A stretch of 28,210 nucleotides of DNA from an uncultured Muribaculaceae bacterium (GTDB taxonomy: Bacteria > Bacteroidota > Bacteroidia > Bacteroidales > Muribaculaceae), in contig CAJUJB010000034.1 of assembly GCA_910586595.1 (NCBI GenBank), positions 1-28,210 of the forward strand. Reading direction: 5' to 3'. How positions within the stretch are numbered: the stretch's first letter is position 1; each line of letters starts with the position of its first letter. Below, in pieces: positions 9,429-16,873 of this stretch. The notes beneath the pieces were generated by a model that was not told the DNA's origin, did no database searches, and worked only from the letters and a program-made list of their open reading frames with translations. The position numbers and the translations under genes are program-made.

Positions 9429-9482
9429 TGCTGTATAATGATTGGAGAGGTGTTGAAGCGAGGCGAGGAAGCCGGGAGTAGA

Positions 9483-10127
9483 TCAGAGGGATGCCAATGA
9501 ATTTATTTCCTCAAGTGGATTGGCTGCGCTGAATACCGCATTGCCGGCCACCAGTACGTCGGCACCTGCTGAGGCTACCAAAGCTCCCGTAACGGTGTTT
9601 ATTCCTCCATCTATCTCGATTAGGGTCTTTGAACCGGTTTCGGTGATGAGCTTCCGGAGTTCTTTGATTTTTTTAATTGTATGTTCTATAAATGACTGGC
9701 CTCCGAACCCAGGGTTGACACTCATAAGAAGTACCATGTCCAGATCTTCTATTATGTCCTGTAAGAGAGTTACGGGTGTGGCCGGATTGAGGGTCACGGC
9801 CGGCTTCATTCCGGCAGCCCGGATTGCCTGGATTGTGCGGTGAAGGTGTGTGCACGCCTCATAATGAACATTCATGATCGTTGCACCGCAATCCCGTACC
9901 TGGCTGACGTATCTCCCTGGATCGACAATCATGAGATGCACGTCGAGTGGTTTATCTGTCAACGCGCTTACAGCTTTTATCACCGGGAACCCGAAGGATA
10001 TGTTCGGCACGAAAACCCCATCCATAACGTCGCAATGGACCCATGCGGCGTTACTGCGGTTGATCATATCTATGTCTTCACCGAGTTTAGCGAAGTTGGC
10101 AGCCAGAAGTGAGGGGGCGACTATCAT
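9483..10127 (-). CDS. rpe: Ribulose-phosphate 3-epimerase
   Basis: Interconverts ribulose 5-phosphate and xylulose 5-phosphate in the pentose phosphate pathway. The 214-residue TIM barrel has all metal ligands: His31 and Asp33 in HCDVMDG, His64 in LDVHLMI and Asp173 in EIDGGI; Asp33 and Asp173 are also the acid-base pair. The phosphate-binding loops NPGFGGQ and AGNAVF are present. The ATG at 10125-10127 overlaps the dedA stop (ATGA), which indicates translational coupling. Confidence 0.98.
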   Translation of the reverse strand: MIVAPSLLAANFAKLGEDIDMINRSNAAWVHCDVMDGVFVPNISFGFPVIKAVSALTDKPLDVHLMIVDPGRYVSQVRDCGATIMNVHYEACTHLHRTIQAIRAAGMKPAVTLNPATPVTLLQDIIEDLDMVLLMSVNPGFGGQSFIEHTIKKIKELRKLITETGSKTLIEIDGGINTVTGALVASAGADVLVAGNAVFSAANPLEEINSLASL

Positions 10128-10804
10128 TCCTTTGTCTTTTTAGTTTTGAATGCATTATAAAGGATGTAGAGCACGCATACTCCGAGCAGACATAAACCAG
10201 CAATGGTAAGGTAGCCGTTGTATTGCTCTACAGCAGCATATAACTGATCGAGCGACACATGCTGTGCAAGCCACCATCCAAGAAATGCAAGAATTCCATT
10301 CCATACCAGGGCGCCGAGTGCTGTAAAGAGGCAGAAGACCCATATGTTCATCTTGGCGATGCCTGCGGGAATTGAGATAAGCTGACGTACAGCGGGAATC
10401 AATCGGCCGATGAAGGTTGAAATAGCTCCATGCTTGTCAAAATATTTCTCAGCCTTCTCAACTTTCTGCTGGTCGATGAGACAGGCGTGCCCGAAGCGCG
10501 AATTGGCAAATGCGTAGATGATTGGGCGCCCGATTAGAAGCGAAAGTACATAGTTGATCAATGCTCCGGCAAGGGCTCCGGCTGTAGCTACAAGCACAAC
10601 GATGAAAAGATTCATGTCACCTTTCTGGACTGCCAAGTAAGCTGCGGGGGGCACTACAACTTCTGATGGGAAAGGAATAAATGAGCTTTCGATCATCATG
10701 AAGATGAAGACGAATAGATATGAAGCATTATTTACGAACCAGTCGAAGAACCAGGCCGCATTTAAGTAGTCTGTAATAGAGCAGGAGATAAAAAGGTCAA
10801 GCAT
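10124..10804 (-). CDS. DedA family membrane protein (VTT domain)
   Basis: Integral inner-membrane protein of 226 residues in the DedA/SNARE-associated family. Members act in lipid homeostasis; some bacterial DedA proteins flip undecaprenyl phosphate or phosphatidylethanolamine. Visible features are the re-entrant and helix segments SSFIPFPSEVVVPPAAY (about 41-57), GALAGALINYVLSLLIGRP, and the conserved FIGRLIPAVRQLISIPAG block with its essential Arg residues, then two C-terminal helices ending in a Lys-rich tail. It is the first gene of the leftward block and has a well-formed promoter 28 bp upstream. The substrate is not deducible from sequence. Confidence 0.92.
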   Translation of the reverse strand: MLDLFISCSITDYLNAAWFFDWFVNNASYLFVFIFMMIESSFIPFPSEVVVPPAAYLAVQKGDMNLFIVVLVATAGALAGALINYVLSLLIGRPIIYAFANSRFGHACLIDQQKVEKAEKYFDKHGAISTFIGRLIPAVRQLISIPAGIAKMNIWVFCLFTALGALVWNGILAFLGWWLAQHVSLDQLYAAVEQYNGYLTIAGLCLLGVCVLYILYNAFKTKKTKE

Positions 10805-10831
10805 TCTGCATTTGTTATTTTGTTGAGTTTA

Positions 10832-10863
10832 CAAAATTAGTAATAAATCTTTGGCTCGCCAAA
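10832..10863 (-). promoter_or_regulatory. Bacteroidetes-type promoter for dedA
   Basis: On the minus strand the -33 element is TTTG (plus-strand CAAA at 10860-10863) and the -7 element is TAATTTTG (10832-10839), separated by exactly 20 bp. This matches the vegetative Bacteroidetes promoter (TTTG, 19-21 bp, TAnnTTTG). The start site would fall about 25 bp before the dedA ATG. Confidence 0.75.
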
Positions 10864-10902
10864 TATGGTCGCTTCATAAATTTTTTTGTCTCAGGCAGCC
10901 TT

Positions 10903-10934
10903 TTTGCATAAGTCAAAAAAAATGACGAACTTTG
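10903..10934 (+). promoter_or_regulatory. Candidate forward promoter P1 upstream of the 11136 gene
   Basis: TTTG at 10903-10906 and GAACTTTG at 10927-10934 are 20 bp apart. The -7 element differs from TAnnTTTG only at its first base. Transcription from here would give a leader of about 200 nt before the ATG at 11136. Confidence 0.5.
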
Positions 10935-10962
10935 CATTGTCATAATATAAGTGTGATGTTGG

Positions 10963-10980
10963 TGTTACATAGTTGTTACA
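10963..10980 (+). repeat. Direct repeat TGTTACA x2, 11 bp apart
   Basis: TGTTACA occurs at 10963-10969 and 10974-10980, so the copies start 11 bp apart, about one helical turn. They lie between the two forward promoter candidates. Such phasing is typical of sites where two protein subunits bind the same DNA face, but no regulator can be named. Confidence 0.45.
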
Positions 10981-10981
10981 A

Positions 10982-11012
10982 TTGCAAAAAGTTTAAAATT
11001 TCTATAATTTTC
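10982..11012 (+). promoter_or_regulatory. Candidate forward promoter P2 upstream of the 11136 gene
   Basis: TTG at 10982-10984 and TAATTTTC at 11005-11012 are 20 bp apart. The -7 element differs from TAnnTTTG only in its last base. The predicted start lies a few bases before the ATG of the 20-codon ORF at 11023. Confidence 0.4.
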
Positions 11013-11022
11013 CTCAACAAAA

Positions 11023-11085
11023 ATGCTGCCCGCAGGTTATAAATTCAAACCGATCACCTGCCCGCATCTCGGAACGGTGGTTTAA
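11023..11085 (+). CDS. Possible 20-codon leader peptide
   Basis: An ATG at 11023 opens 20 codons ending in TAA at 11083-11085. The peptide begins Met-Leu-Pro-Ala-Gly-Tyr-Lys and contains one Cys and three Pro. It sits just downstream of candidate promoter P2 and 50 bp before the ATG of the 118-residue protein. Both CTGCCCGCA repeats are inside it. It could be a regulatory upstream ORF, but an ORF this short arises easily by chance. Confidence 0.2.
   Translation: MLPAGYKFKPITCPHLGTVV
11026..11066 (+). repeat. Direct repeat CTGCCCGCA x2, 32 bp apart
   Basis: The nine-base word CTGCCCGCA occurs at 11026-11034 and 11058-11066, about three helical turns apart, in otherwise AT-rich DNA. GCAGGT beside the first copy and ACCTGC beside the second can also pair to form a 6 bp stem with a 20-base loop. 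Confidence 0.45.
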
Positions 11086-11135
11086 TTAATCGACATTTCA
11101 CCTGGTTTATTAATCCTGCCATTCAAAGTAAAGAA

Positions 11136-11492
11136 ATGATTACACGGAAAGTTATTCAGACATTATACAAGAAGTATCGCAAGCTGCCCGAGAGCCCAGA
11201 TTGCCTCGATATGCCACTGCTTTTCGATTATGCGTCGCATCATCATAACATTACCATTGATATGGATGGCCCGGTTGATGCACTCGTCATAAGGAGTATT
11301 GATCCAGATTCCCCCTTTCATCGCATTCCGCTTGAGCGCATACATGCAATTGTTCCTTTTGAAGAGTGGGTGGCAATCGTATTACATTCATCAATCATCT
11401 TTCTGAGCAAGCGCTCGTCGAAGGTAAGTGTGCATGTGCGCACGCAGCCCCCATCGCTTTTCGACCGTATCTGCGATTATTTCCGCAGGTAA
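11136..11492 (+). CDS. Conserved hypothetical protein, 118 residues
   Basis: No known domain is recognised. The protein is soluble-looking, with a basic N-terminus (ITRKVIQTLYKKYRK), a His cluster at about 35-37 (SHHHNITIDMDG), then alternating hydrophobic strands (ALVIRSID, HAIVPFEEWVAIVLHSSIIFLSK) and a basic C-terminus ending in YFRR. The pattern suggests a small alpha/beta or beta-sandwich cytoplasmic protein. It resembles short hypothetical proteins I associate with Bacteroidales, but I cannot name a family. It ends eight bases before the MATE start, so the two are probably co-transcribed. Regulation may involve the long upstream leader. The coding call is supported by the intact frame, the ATG start and the tight spacing. 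Confidence 0.75.
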   Translation: MITRKVIQTLYKKYRKLPESPDCLDMPLLFDYASHHHNITIDMDGPVDALVIRSIDPDSPFHRIPLERIHAIVPFEEWVAIVLHSSIIFLSKRSSKVSVHVRTQPPSLFDRICDYFRR

Positions 11493-11500
11493 CTTCGCAG

Positions 11501-12940
11501 ATGGCAGACATAAAGCAGATTCAGAATGGCGAGCATATGTCGCTCGGCCAACAAATAGCGCTGACAGCCAAGCTGTCGGCGCCCGCTATTATTGCCCAGT
11601 TGTCGACTATATTGATGCAGTATATAGATGCCTCTATGGTCGGACGTCTCGGTGCTGACGCCTCAGCGTCTGTCGGGCTGATGAACAGTAGCCTCTGGAT
11701 GTTCTGGGGTGTATGCTCTATGCTCACGATGGGCTTTTCTGTTCAGGTCGCCCACCGTCTTGGTGCAAAAGACGGGCAGGGTGCCAAAGCCGTGCTTAGG
11801 CAAGGAATTGTGGCGTGCGCCATTGCCGGAACTATTATGGCGCTGATTGGAGTGGCCATAGCATGGCAACTGCCGCATTGGCTTGGCGGCAAGGGTGAAA
11901 TATGCCATGGTGCATCGGTCTATTTCCTTACGTTTGTGTCGGCCCTGCCGGTGCTGACTATGAATTATCTTGCGGGAGGTATGCTGAGATGCGCGGGAAA
12001 CATGAAAGTGCCGGGTTTACTGAATGTTGGCATGTGTTTGCTCGACATATTGTTTAACTTCTTCCTGATATTTCCCACACGTTCTGTCATAATTGGTGGA
12101 GCCGAAATAACTCTGCCCGGTGCTGGCCTCGGCATCTTCGGGGCGGCCCTCGGCACTGTTGCTGCTGAGTGTCTCATCGCAGGAGTTATGATGTGGTATT
12201 TGATCCGCCGTCAGCCAGATCTGACGCTGACCGGGGCAGAGGCTCATAAATCGTACCGCCCGACCCGAGAGGTTCTGAGAAAAGCTGCTAAGATTGCTGT
12301 GCCCATGACCACAGAACATATCATTTTCTGCGGGGCTCAGATTACCATAACTTTGATTGTTGCGCCTCTCGGCGTAGTTGCCATTGCCGCCAACGCTTTT
12401 GCAGTTACAGCCGAGAGTCTGTGCTACATGCCTGGGTTCGGCATCGGAGAGGCAGCCACCACCCTTTGCGGCCAGAGTTATGGGGCGGGGCGGTATGATC
12501 TGGTACGACGTTTCTGTCATCTTACCACTTTACTTGGCGTGGCTATAATGACTGTGATGGCCTTGATTATGTATGCGTGCGCGCATATGATGATGGCAGT
12601 AATGACCCCGGTCGAGGCAATAGCCTCCCTGGGCACGGAAGTCCTGAGGATCGAAGCCTGGGCCGAGCCTATGTATGCGGCCTCGATTGTTGCATATGGC
12701 GCCTTTGTCGGGGTTGGGGATACCTTGATTCCCGCAACAATGAATTTCGGAAGCATATGGCTTGTGAGAATCCCCTTGGCTGCCATAATGGCGCCTACGA
12801 TGGGCTTGCGCGGAGTCTGGATTGCAATGTGTATCGAACTTGTCTTCAGAGGGCTGATCTTCCTATGGCGTATGAAGACCGGGAAATGGCTCAAGCCTCA
12901 CCAGAAGCCGGAATTGCCCGATCCTTGGGTGGAAGCTTGA
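11501..12940 (+). CDS. MATE family multidrug/cation antiporter
   Basis: Inner-membrane exporter of 479 residues of the MATE family, using Na+ or H+ gradients to expel cationic drugs or metabolites. About twelve membrane helices are visible, in two pseudo-symmetric halves. Recognisable segments are the N-terminal LSAPAIIAQLSTILMQYIDASMVGRLG, the PGAGLGIFGAALGT loop, the mid-protein AKIAVPMTTEHIIF repeat start, and GFGIGEAATTLCGQSYGAG in the second half. The ATG at 11501 was chosen because it lies eight bases after the preceding stop; the open frame extends further left but overlaps that gene. ATG 11537 is a second option. Substrate and coupling ion cannot be assigned. Confidence 0.93.
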   Translation: MADIKQIQNGEHMSLGQQIALTAKLSAPAIIAQLSTILMQYIDASMVGRLGADASASVGLMNSSLWMFWGVCSMLTMGFSVQVAHRLGAKDGQGAKAVLRQGIVACAIAGTIMALIGVAIAWQLPHWLGGKGEICHGASVYFLTFVSALPVLTMNYLAGGMLRCAGNMKVPGLLNVGMCLLDILFNFFLIFPTRSVIIGGAEITLPGAGLGIFGAALGTVAAECLIAGVMMWYLIRRQPDLTLTGAEAHKSYRPTREVLRKAAKIAVPMTTEHIIFCGAQITITLIVAPLGVVAIAANAFAVTAESLCYMPGFGIGEAATTLCGQSYGAGRYDLVRRFCHLTTLLGVAIMTVMALIMYACAHMMMAVMTPVEAIASLGTEVLRIEAWAEPMYAASIVAYGAFVGVGDTLIPATMNFGSIWLVRIPLAAIMAPTMGLRGVWIAMCIELVFRGLIFLWRMKTGKWLKPHQKPELPDPWVEA

Positions 12941-12995
12941 GCGGGCGCCGTTGACGGTTAAAATACATTATTTCCCGAACTTAAAGCTCCAAAAA

Positions 12996-13027
12996 TTTGT
13001 ATATCTTGCACTAAAGCGTTAACTTTG
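12996..13027 (+). promoter_or_regulatory. Bacteroidetes-type promoter for the phosphohexomutase gene
   Basis: TTTG at 12996-12999 and TAACTTTG at 13020-13027 are 20 bp apart, a full match to the consensus. The start would be about 35 bp before the ATG at 13067, so this gene is transcribed independently of the MATE gene. Confidence 0.8.
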
Positions 13028-13066
13028 CCTACAAACATAAATACAAAACTTCATAACTAACCAAGC

Positions 13067-14818
13067 ATGGAAAATAACAACGAACTCCTTAGCCAGGTGA
13101 CGGCTAAAGCCCAGACATGGCTCGCCGACGGCTATGATGCCGAAACCAAGGCTGAAGTACGTCGTATGCTCGACGCAGACGACAAAACAGAACTCATCGA
13201 ATCGTTCTACAAAGATCTTGAATTCGGTACAGGCGGTCTTCGTGGCATCATGGGTGCCGGCTCGAACCGCATGAACATATATACTGTAGGCGCCGCTACA
13301 CAGGGACTGGCCAACTATCTTAAAGAAGCTTTCAAAGACCTGCCTGAAATTAGCGTTGTAGTAGGTCATGACGTGCGCAACAATTCACGCAAATTTGCTG
13401 AAATCGTTGCCAATATTTTCTCGGCCAACGGCATCAAGGTTTATCTTTTTGAAAACTTCCGTCCTACTCCTGAACTGTCGTTCGCCATCCGTGAACTCGG
13501 TTGCCAGAGCGGTGTAAATATCACAGCCTCACACAATCCTAAAGAATACAACGGATATAAGGCATACTGGAGCGACGGTGCGCAGATCATTGCCCCTCAT
13601 GACGTCAACATCATCGACAATGTCAATCGCATCAAGAGCGTAAACGAGATTAAATTTGAAGGCGATCCTTCCAAGATTGAAATTATTGGAGAGGATATGG
13701 ACCGCAAATTCCTCGATGCCATCAAGACCCTTTCACTCGATCCTGAGGTTATCAAGCGTCACGCCGACCTTAAGATTGTGTACACTCCTATCCACGGCAC
13801 TGGTGTGAAACTTATTCCGGACTCGCTCCGCAACTATGGCTTCACCAATATAATCCACGTTCCCGAGCAGGATATTCCTTCTGGTGACTTCCCCACCGTT
13901 GATTCTCCCAACCCCGAGAATCCTTCGGCAATGGCAATGGCTATTGCCAAGGCAAAGGAAGTAAATGCCGACCTCGTTGTAGCTTCTGACCCTGATGCTG
14001 ACCGTATCGGCTGTGTTATCCGTGACAACAACGGCGAATACCAGCTTGTAAACGGTAACCAGATTGTGATGATCCTCCTCAACTACATCATGCTCCGTAA
14101 CCGTGAGCTTGGCCGTCTGAACGGCAATGAATATGTAGTTAAGACCATCGTGACTACCGAAACAATCAAGTCGATTGCTGAGAACCAGGGTATCAAGATG
14201 TATGACTGCTATACCGGTTTTAAATGGATCGCATCTGTAATCCGTGACCTTGAAGGTACTGCACGTTATCTCGGCGGCGGAGAGGAATCTTACGGCTTCC
14301 TTGCTGAGGACTTCTGCCGCGATAAAGACTCTGTGTCTGCAATTTCGCTTATGGCTGAGATCTGTGCATGGGCTAAAGACCGTGGCATGGACTTCAACCA
14401 GATGCTTCAGGAGATTTACCTGAAGAACGGCTACAGCCACGAAGAAGGTATCTCAGTAGTTCGTCCTGGCAAAACCGGAGCCGAAGAGATTCAGCAGATG
14501 ATGAAGGACTTCCGCTCTAATCCTCCCAAAGAAATTGCCGGCAGCCCTGTAACTCTTGTAAAAGACTATGCCGATCTGAATTGCACCGAACCCGCTACAG
14601 GTAAGGTGACAAAGATGGATTTCCCCACCACTTCGAATGTACTCCAGTACTTCACCGAAGACGGCACAAAGGTTTCTATCCGTCCTTCCGGTACCGAGCC
14701 TAAGATCAAGTTCTACATCGAGGTTCACGATAAGATGGCTGATGCAGCCGACTACGACCGTTGCAACCGCGATGCACTTGCTAAGATCGACCGTGTGAAG
14801 AAAGAACTCGGCATCTGA
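13067..14818 (+). CDS. Phospho-sugar mutase (phosphoglucomutase/phosphomannomutase)
   Basis: Interconverts hexose 1- and 6-phosphates through a phosphoserine enzyme; 583 residues, the size of the PgcA/PGM2-like group. The four signature loops are in order: catalytic Ser155 in TASHNP, the Mg2+ loop DPDADR at 308-313, the sugar-specificity loop GGGEESYG (about 404-411), and the phosphate-binding loop RPSGTEPKIKFY near the C-terminus. The LEFGTGGLRG motif at 51-60 is also characteristic of this group. Codon choice is more uniform than in neighbouring genes, as in highly expressed genes. It has its own strong promoter and terminator. Whether glucose or mannose phosphate is the main substrate cannot be decided. 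Confidence 0.95.
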   Translation: MENNNELLSQVTAKAQTWLADGYDAETKAEVRRMLDADDKTELIESFYKDLEFGTGGLRGIMGAGSNRMNIYTVGAATQGLANYLKEAFKDLPEISVVVGHDVRNNSRKFAEIVANIFSANGIKVYLFENFRPTPELSFAIRELGCQSGVNITASHNPKEYNGYKAYWSDGAQIIAPHDVNIIDNVNRIKSVNEIKFEGDPSKIEIIGEDMDRKFLDAIKTLSLDPEVIKRHADLKIVYTPIHGTGVKLIPDSLRNYGFTNIIHVPEQDIPSGDFPTVDSPNPENPSAMAMAIAKAKEVNADLVVASDPDADRIGCVIRDNNGEYQLVNGNQIVMILLNYIMLRNRELGRLNGNEYVVKTIVTTETIKSIAENQGIKMYDCYTGFKWIASVIRDLEGTARYLGGGEESYGFLAEDFCRDKDSVSAISLMAEICAWAKDRGMDFNQMLQEIYLKNGYSHEEGISVVRPGKTGAEEIQQMMKDFRSNPPKEIAGSPVTLVKDYADLNCTEPATGKVTKMDFPTTSNVLQYFTEDGTKVSIRPSGTEPKIKFYIEVHDKMADAADYDRCNRDALAKIDRVKKELGI

Positions 14819-14838
14819 TTATCCGATTAACCAACTCC

Positions 14839-14888
14839 CGATAAATAACGAGGCCCGCAGATTTCTCTGCGGGCCTCGTCGTTTATCG
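14839..14888. terminator. Long hairpin between convergent genes
   Basis: Two 23-base arms (14839-14861 and 14866-14888) pair perfectly except for two adjacent mismatches, around a TTTC loop. The GC-rich core is CGAGGCCCGCAGA. It lies between the phosphohexomutase stop (14818) and the stop of the oppositely oriented MCE gene (14899), so it can serve both. No long T-run follows on either strand. Confidence 0.8.
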
Positions 14889-14898
14889 GTGAATCAGC

Positions 14899-15801
14899 TT
14901 AGAGTAATTTTATGCTGATGTAGCGTTTAGGGTTACGCTTGATGTCGACGAAGAGTGAGTCGAGCGAAGCAACTGTAGAATTGAGGTTGTTGTAAAGCTC
15001 GGGGTCATGGGTGAGTTTTCCGATAGAGGAGTCGGGATTGTTGAGTTGGGCGGTCAATGCCTCGAGGTTGGCTACGGTAGCCCGAAGGTCTGTCATGAGG
15101 CTGTCAACCGGCACCTCACGAAGACGCGCCGATACAGCTGCCAGATCGCCGGTTATAGTGTCGACATTCTCTGTTATGCTCTTGAAGTCTTTGGTGACCG
15201 GGCCCATTGCGGCCAATATATTGTGAAGAGAACGAATTGAGGCGTCGAGCTGAGCTGTCAGGCCATCGAGTCGTTGTACGCTTGTAATAAGTGCCGGATC
15301 GCCTACGATGGTGTTGAGGCTCGTAAGCAGTGTGTCGATTTTGGGGAAGATGGCATTTACAGAAGGCATAAGCGAGCCTGTGATGGCATCCATCATTCCA
15401 GCCTTCTTCTCCGAAATCAGAGTGTCGCCTACTGCATAGAAACCTTCTGCGCGGTCACCCATGGCGAGCTCGATGGAGGCGGTGCCAAGCATATCGGTGG
15501 TGACAAGGGCTTTGGTGCCGCGAGGAAGACGTAATTTCTTGTCGAGGCTTAACTCTACCGTTACGTGGCCAGGATTATCGAAATCGTAGTTTATCTCGCG
15601 TACGATGCCGATTTTATAGCCATTGAGCATTACTGGAGCCGACTGAGAGAGGCCTTCAACATTAGTATAGGTTGCATAAAAATAATTGGCGGCTTTGAAT
15701 ATATTTACGCCCTTAAGGAAGTTGATTCCGAAGAATAGTATTGCGAGGGCGAGAATTACGAGAAGTCCTATGATGACTTCCTTGCGAAAAATTGATTTCA
15801 T
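14899..15801 (-). CDS. MlaD-like MCE domain protein (lipid transport)
   Basis: Membrane-anchored periplasmic protein of 300 residues with one N-terminal helix (about 8-27) followed by an MCE domain at about 38-115 (YTNVEGLSQSAPVMLNGYKIGIVREI). MCE proteins of the MlaD type form hexameric rings that bind phospholipid for the ABC-driven Mla pathway between the membranes. The C-terminal half is predicted to be mostly helical with repeated Leu/Ser/Asn segments, which in longer MCE proteins form a tube or coil. No mlaE, mlaF or mlaC partner lies in the window; the neighbour upstream is a cell-wall amidase 65 bp away, and the two probably share a transcript. Confidence 0.92.
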   Translation of the reverse strand: MKSIFRKEVIIGLLVILALAILFFGINFLKGVNIFKAANYFYATYTNVEGLSQSAPVMLNGYKIGIVREINYDFDNPGHVTVELSLDKKLRLPRGTKALVTTDMLGTASIELAMGDRAEGFYAVGDTLISEKKAGMMDAITGSLMPSVNAIFPKIDTLLTSLNTIVGDPALITSVQRLDGLTAQLDASIRSLHNILAAMGPVTKDFKSITENVDTITGDLAAVSARLREVPVDSLMTDLRATVANLEALTAQLNNPDSSIGKLTHDPELYNNLNSTVASLDSLFVDIKRNPKRYISIKLL

Positions 15802-15866
15802 CGTCTGGTTGTTGCGTTATGGATGAATGTTTTTTATGTCTGAAATTAAAACGTAGCCAAGGGGGC

Positions 15867-16670
15867 CTATGTTCGCATATGCATACGTCTATAATCGCGG
15901 AATGCATTGAAAAGGGCTTCGGCACACTGCTGCCTTCCTTTTTCCGACCCGAGAAAACGCTCGGCCTCCGGATTGCAGATGAAGTCGAGCTCTACGAGAA
16001 CGGCGGGCATTTTTGTCGCCCAAAGGACAAGGAATCCGGCTTGGCGCACACCTTTATCAGCCCTCTTGGCTGTAGCTATGAGCTGTCCTTGTGCCAATGA
16101 GGCGAATTCGATGCTCTGGGCCATATTCCTATTTTGGGTGAGCTCGAAAATAATGTATGACTCTGAAGAATTGGGGTCGAAACCTTGATAGGTCTCAGAG
16201 AAATCTTCTTCAAGTTCTATCACAGCATTTTCTCGCATTGCCACGGCGAGATTGGCGTCTGACTTGTGAAGGCCCACAGTGTATACTGATGCGCCATGGA
16301 CTTTCTCTCTTCCTTTCGATCGTTTGTCAATGGAATTGACATGGATAGATATAAAGAGGTCGGCCTCAGCCTCGTTTGCCTTTTTAGCCCGGTCGTTAAG
16401 GGAAATGAACACGTCGCTGTCGCGCGTCATCACCACATCGACACTATCGGCCATGGCATCCGTAATAAGTTTCTTTAATCTACGGGCCACATCGAGGGTA
16501 ATAGTCTTTTCGTTCTGACGCTTACCTTGGCAGCCGAAGTCTTTACCTCCATGCCCGGCGTCAATAGCCACTTTAAAGCTGGCCTCACCAGAATCTGCGG
16601 CGTGGCTCAGCATGCCCGGAACCAAGGCGGTTGCGAGAATTAACGGACGTAATATGTTGCTCAGACGCAT
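15867..16670 (-). CDS. N-acetylmuramoyl-L-alanine amidase (Amidase_3)
   Basis: Zinc-dependent periplasmic hydrolase of 267 residues that cuts the bond between N-acetylmuramic acid and the peptide stem, separating daughter cells or remodelling wall. The signal peptide ends near residue 25 (LSHAADSG). The catalytic domain shows VAIDAGHGGKD with the first zinc His, ISIHVNSID with the second, and VELDF with the C-terminal catalytic Glu. No LysM, SPOR or AMIN domain is present, so it is a bare catalytic form. The ATG at 16668-16670 was preferred over a GTG one codon upstream. A -7-like element lies nine bases before it, so the transcript may be almost leaderless. The gene ends in TAG. Confidence 0.94.
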   Translation of the reverse strand: MRLSNILRPLILATALVPGMLSHAADSGEASFKVAIDAGHGGKDFGCQGKRQNEKTITLDVARRLKKLITDAMADSVDVVMTRDSDVFISLNDRAKKANEAEADLFISIHVNSIDKRSKGREKVHGASVYTVGLHKSDANLAVAMRENAVIELEEDFSETYQGFDPNSSESYIIFELTQNRNMAQSIEFASLAQGQLIATAKRADKGVRQAGFLVLWATKMPAVLVELDFICNPEAERFLGSEKGRQQCAEALFNAFRDYRRMHMRT

Positions 16671-16678
16671 CACGGGTG

Positions 16679-16686
16679 CAAAATTA
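16679..16686 (-). promoter_or_regulatory. Possible -7 element of a nearly leaderless amidase promoter
   Basis: TAATTTTG on the minus strand ends nine bases before the amidase ATG. It is a full match to TAnnTTTG, but no TTG lies at the usual 19-21 bp spacing upstream, so the call is tentative. Confidence 0.35.
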
Positions 16687-16709
16687 CTACTTTTTTAGAC
16701 TAAATGAGT

Positions 16710-16725
16710 GGTCGAAAGGTCGAAA
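16710..16725 (+). repeat. Tandem 8 bp repeat GGTCGAAA x2
   Basis: GGTCGAAA occurs twice without a spacer at 16710-16717 and 16718-16725, in the divergent region between the amidase and porQ. It may be an operator or chance. Confidence 0.4.
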
Positions 16726-16822
16726 AATGTAGTTTTTTATGATTTTGTCTTTATCAAATAGGACGCAATAGAACGCCTTAAATGCCGTTGTACTATAAGT
16801 AGTGGAGAGTAAACTCTTCCAC

Positions 16823-16853
16823 TTGCGAAACTTAAATAATGTGAGTAACTTTG
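16823..16853 (+). promoter_or_regulatory. Bacteroidetes-type promoter for the porQ-cmk-ispH operon
   Basis: TTG at 16823-16825 and TAACTTTG at 16846-16853 are 20 bp apart. The start would be about 17 bp before the ATG at 16874. An imperfect dyad (AGTGGA at 16801-16806 and TCCACT at 16818-16823) abuts the -33 element and could be an operator. Confidence 0.75.
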
Positions 16854-16873
16854 CATGAGCAAATCACCGTTAG

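Larger units (their letters stand above)
10805..11135. other. 331 bp divergent intergenic region
   Basis: This AT-rich gap separates dedA (-) from the small protein at 11136 (+). It contains the dedA promoter, two forward promoter candidates, a pair of TGTTACA repeats, a pair of CTGCCCGCA repeats and a possible 20-codon ORF, listed separately. No tRNA or known riboswitch fold was recognised. The forward leader would be about 115-200 nt, which is long compared with the other operons here. Confidence 0.7.

Noticed and set aside
11366..11500. Upstream extension of the MATE reading frame
   Set aside because: It overlaps the 118-residue protein gene and encodes no membrane-like or family-like sequence; ATG 11501 fits better.
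12017..12520. 167-codon minus-strand open frame
   Set aside because: It is antisense to the MATE gene, with low-complexity translation and no family resemblance.
13733..14440. 235-codon open frame on the minus strand
   Set aside because: It lies entirely inside the phosphohexomutase gene, which has every family motif; the reverse frame is open because of that gene's biased codon use.
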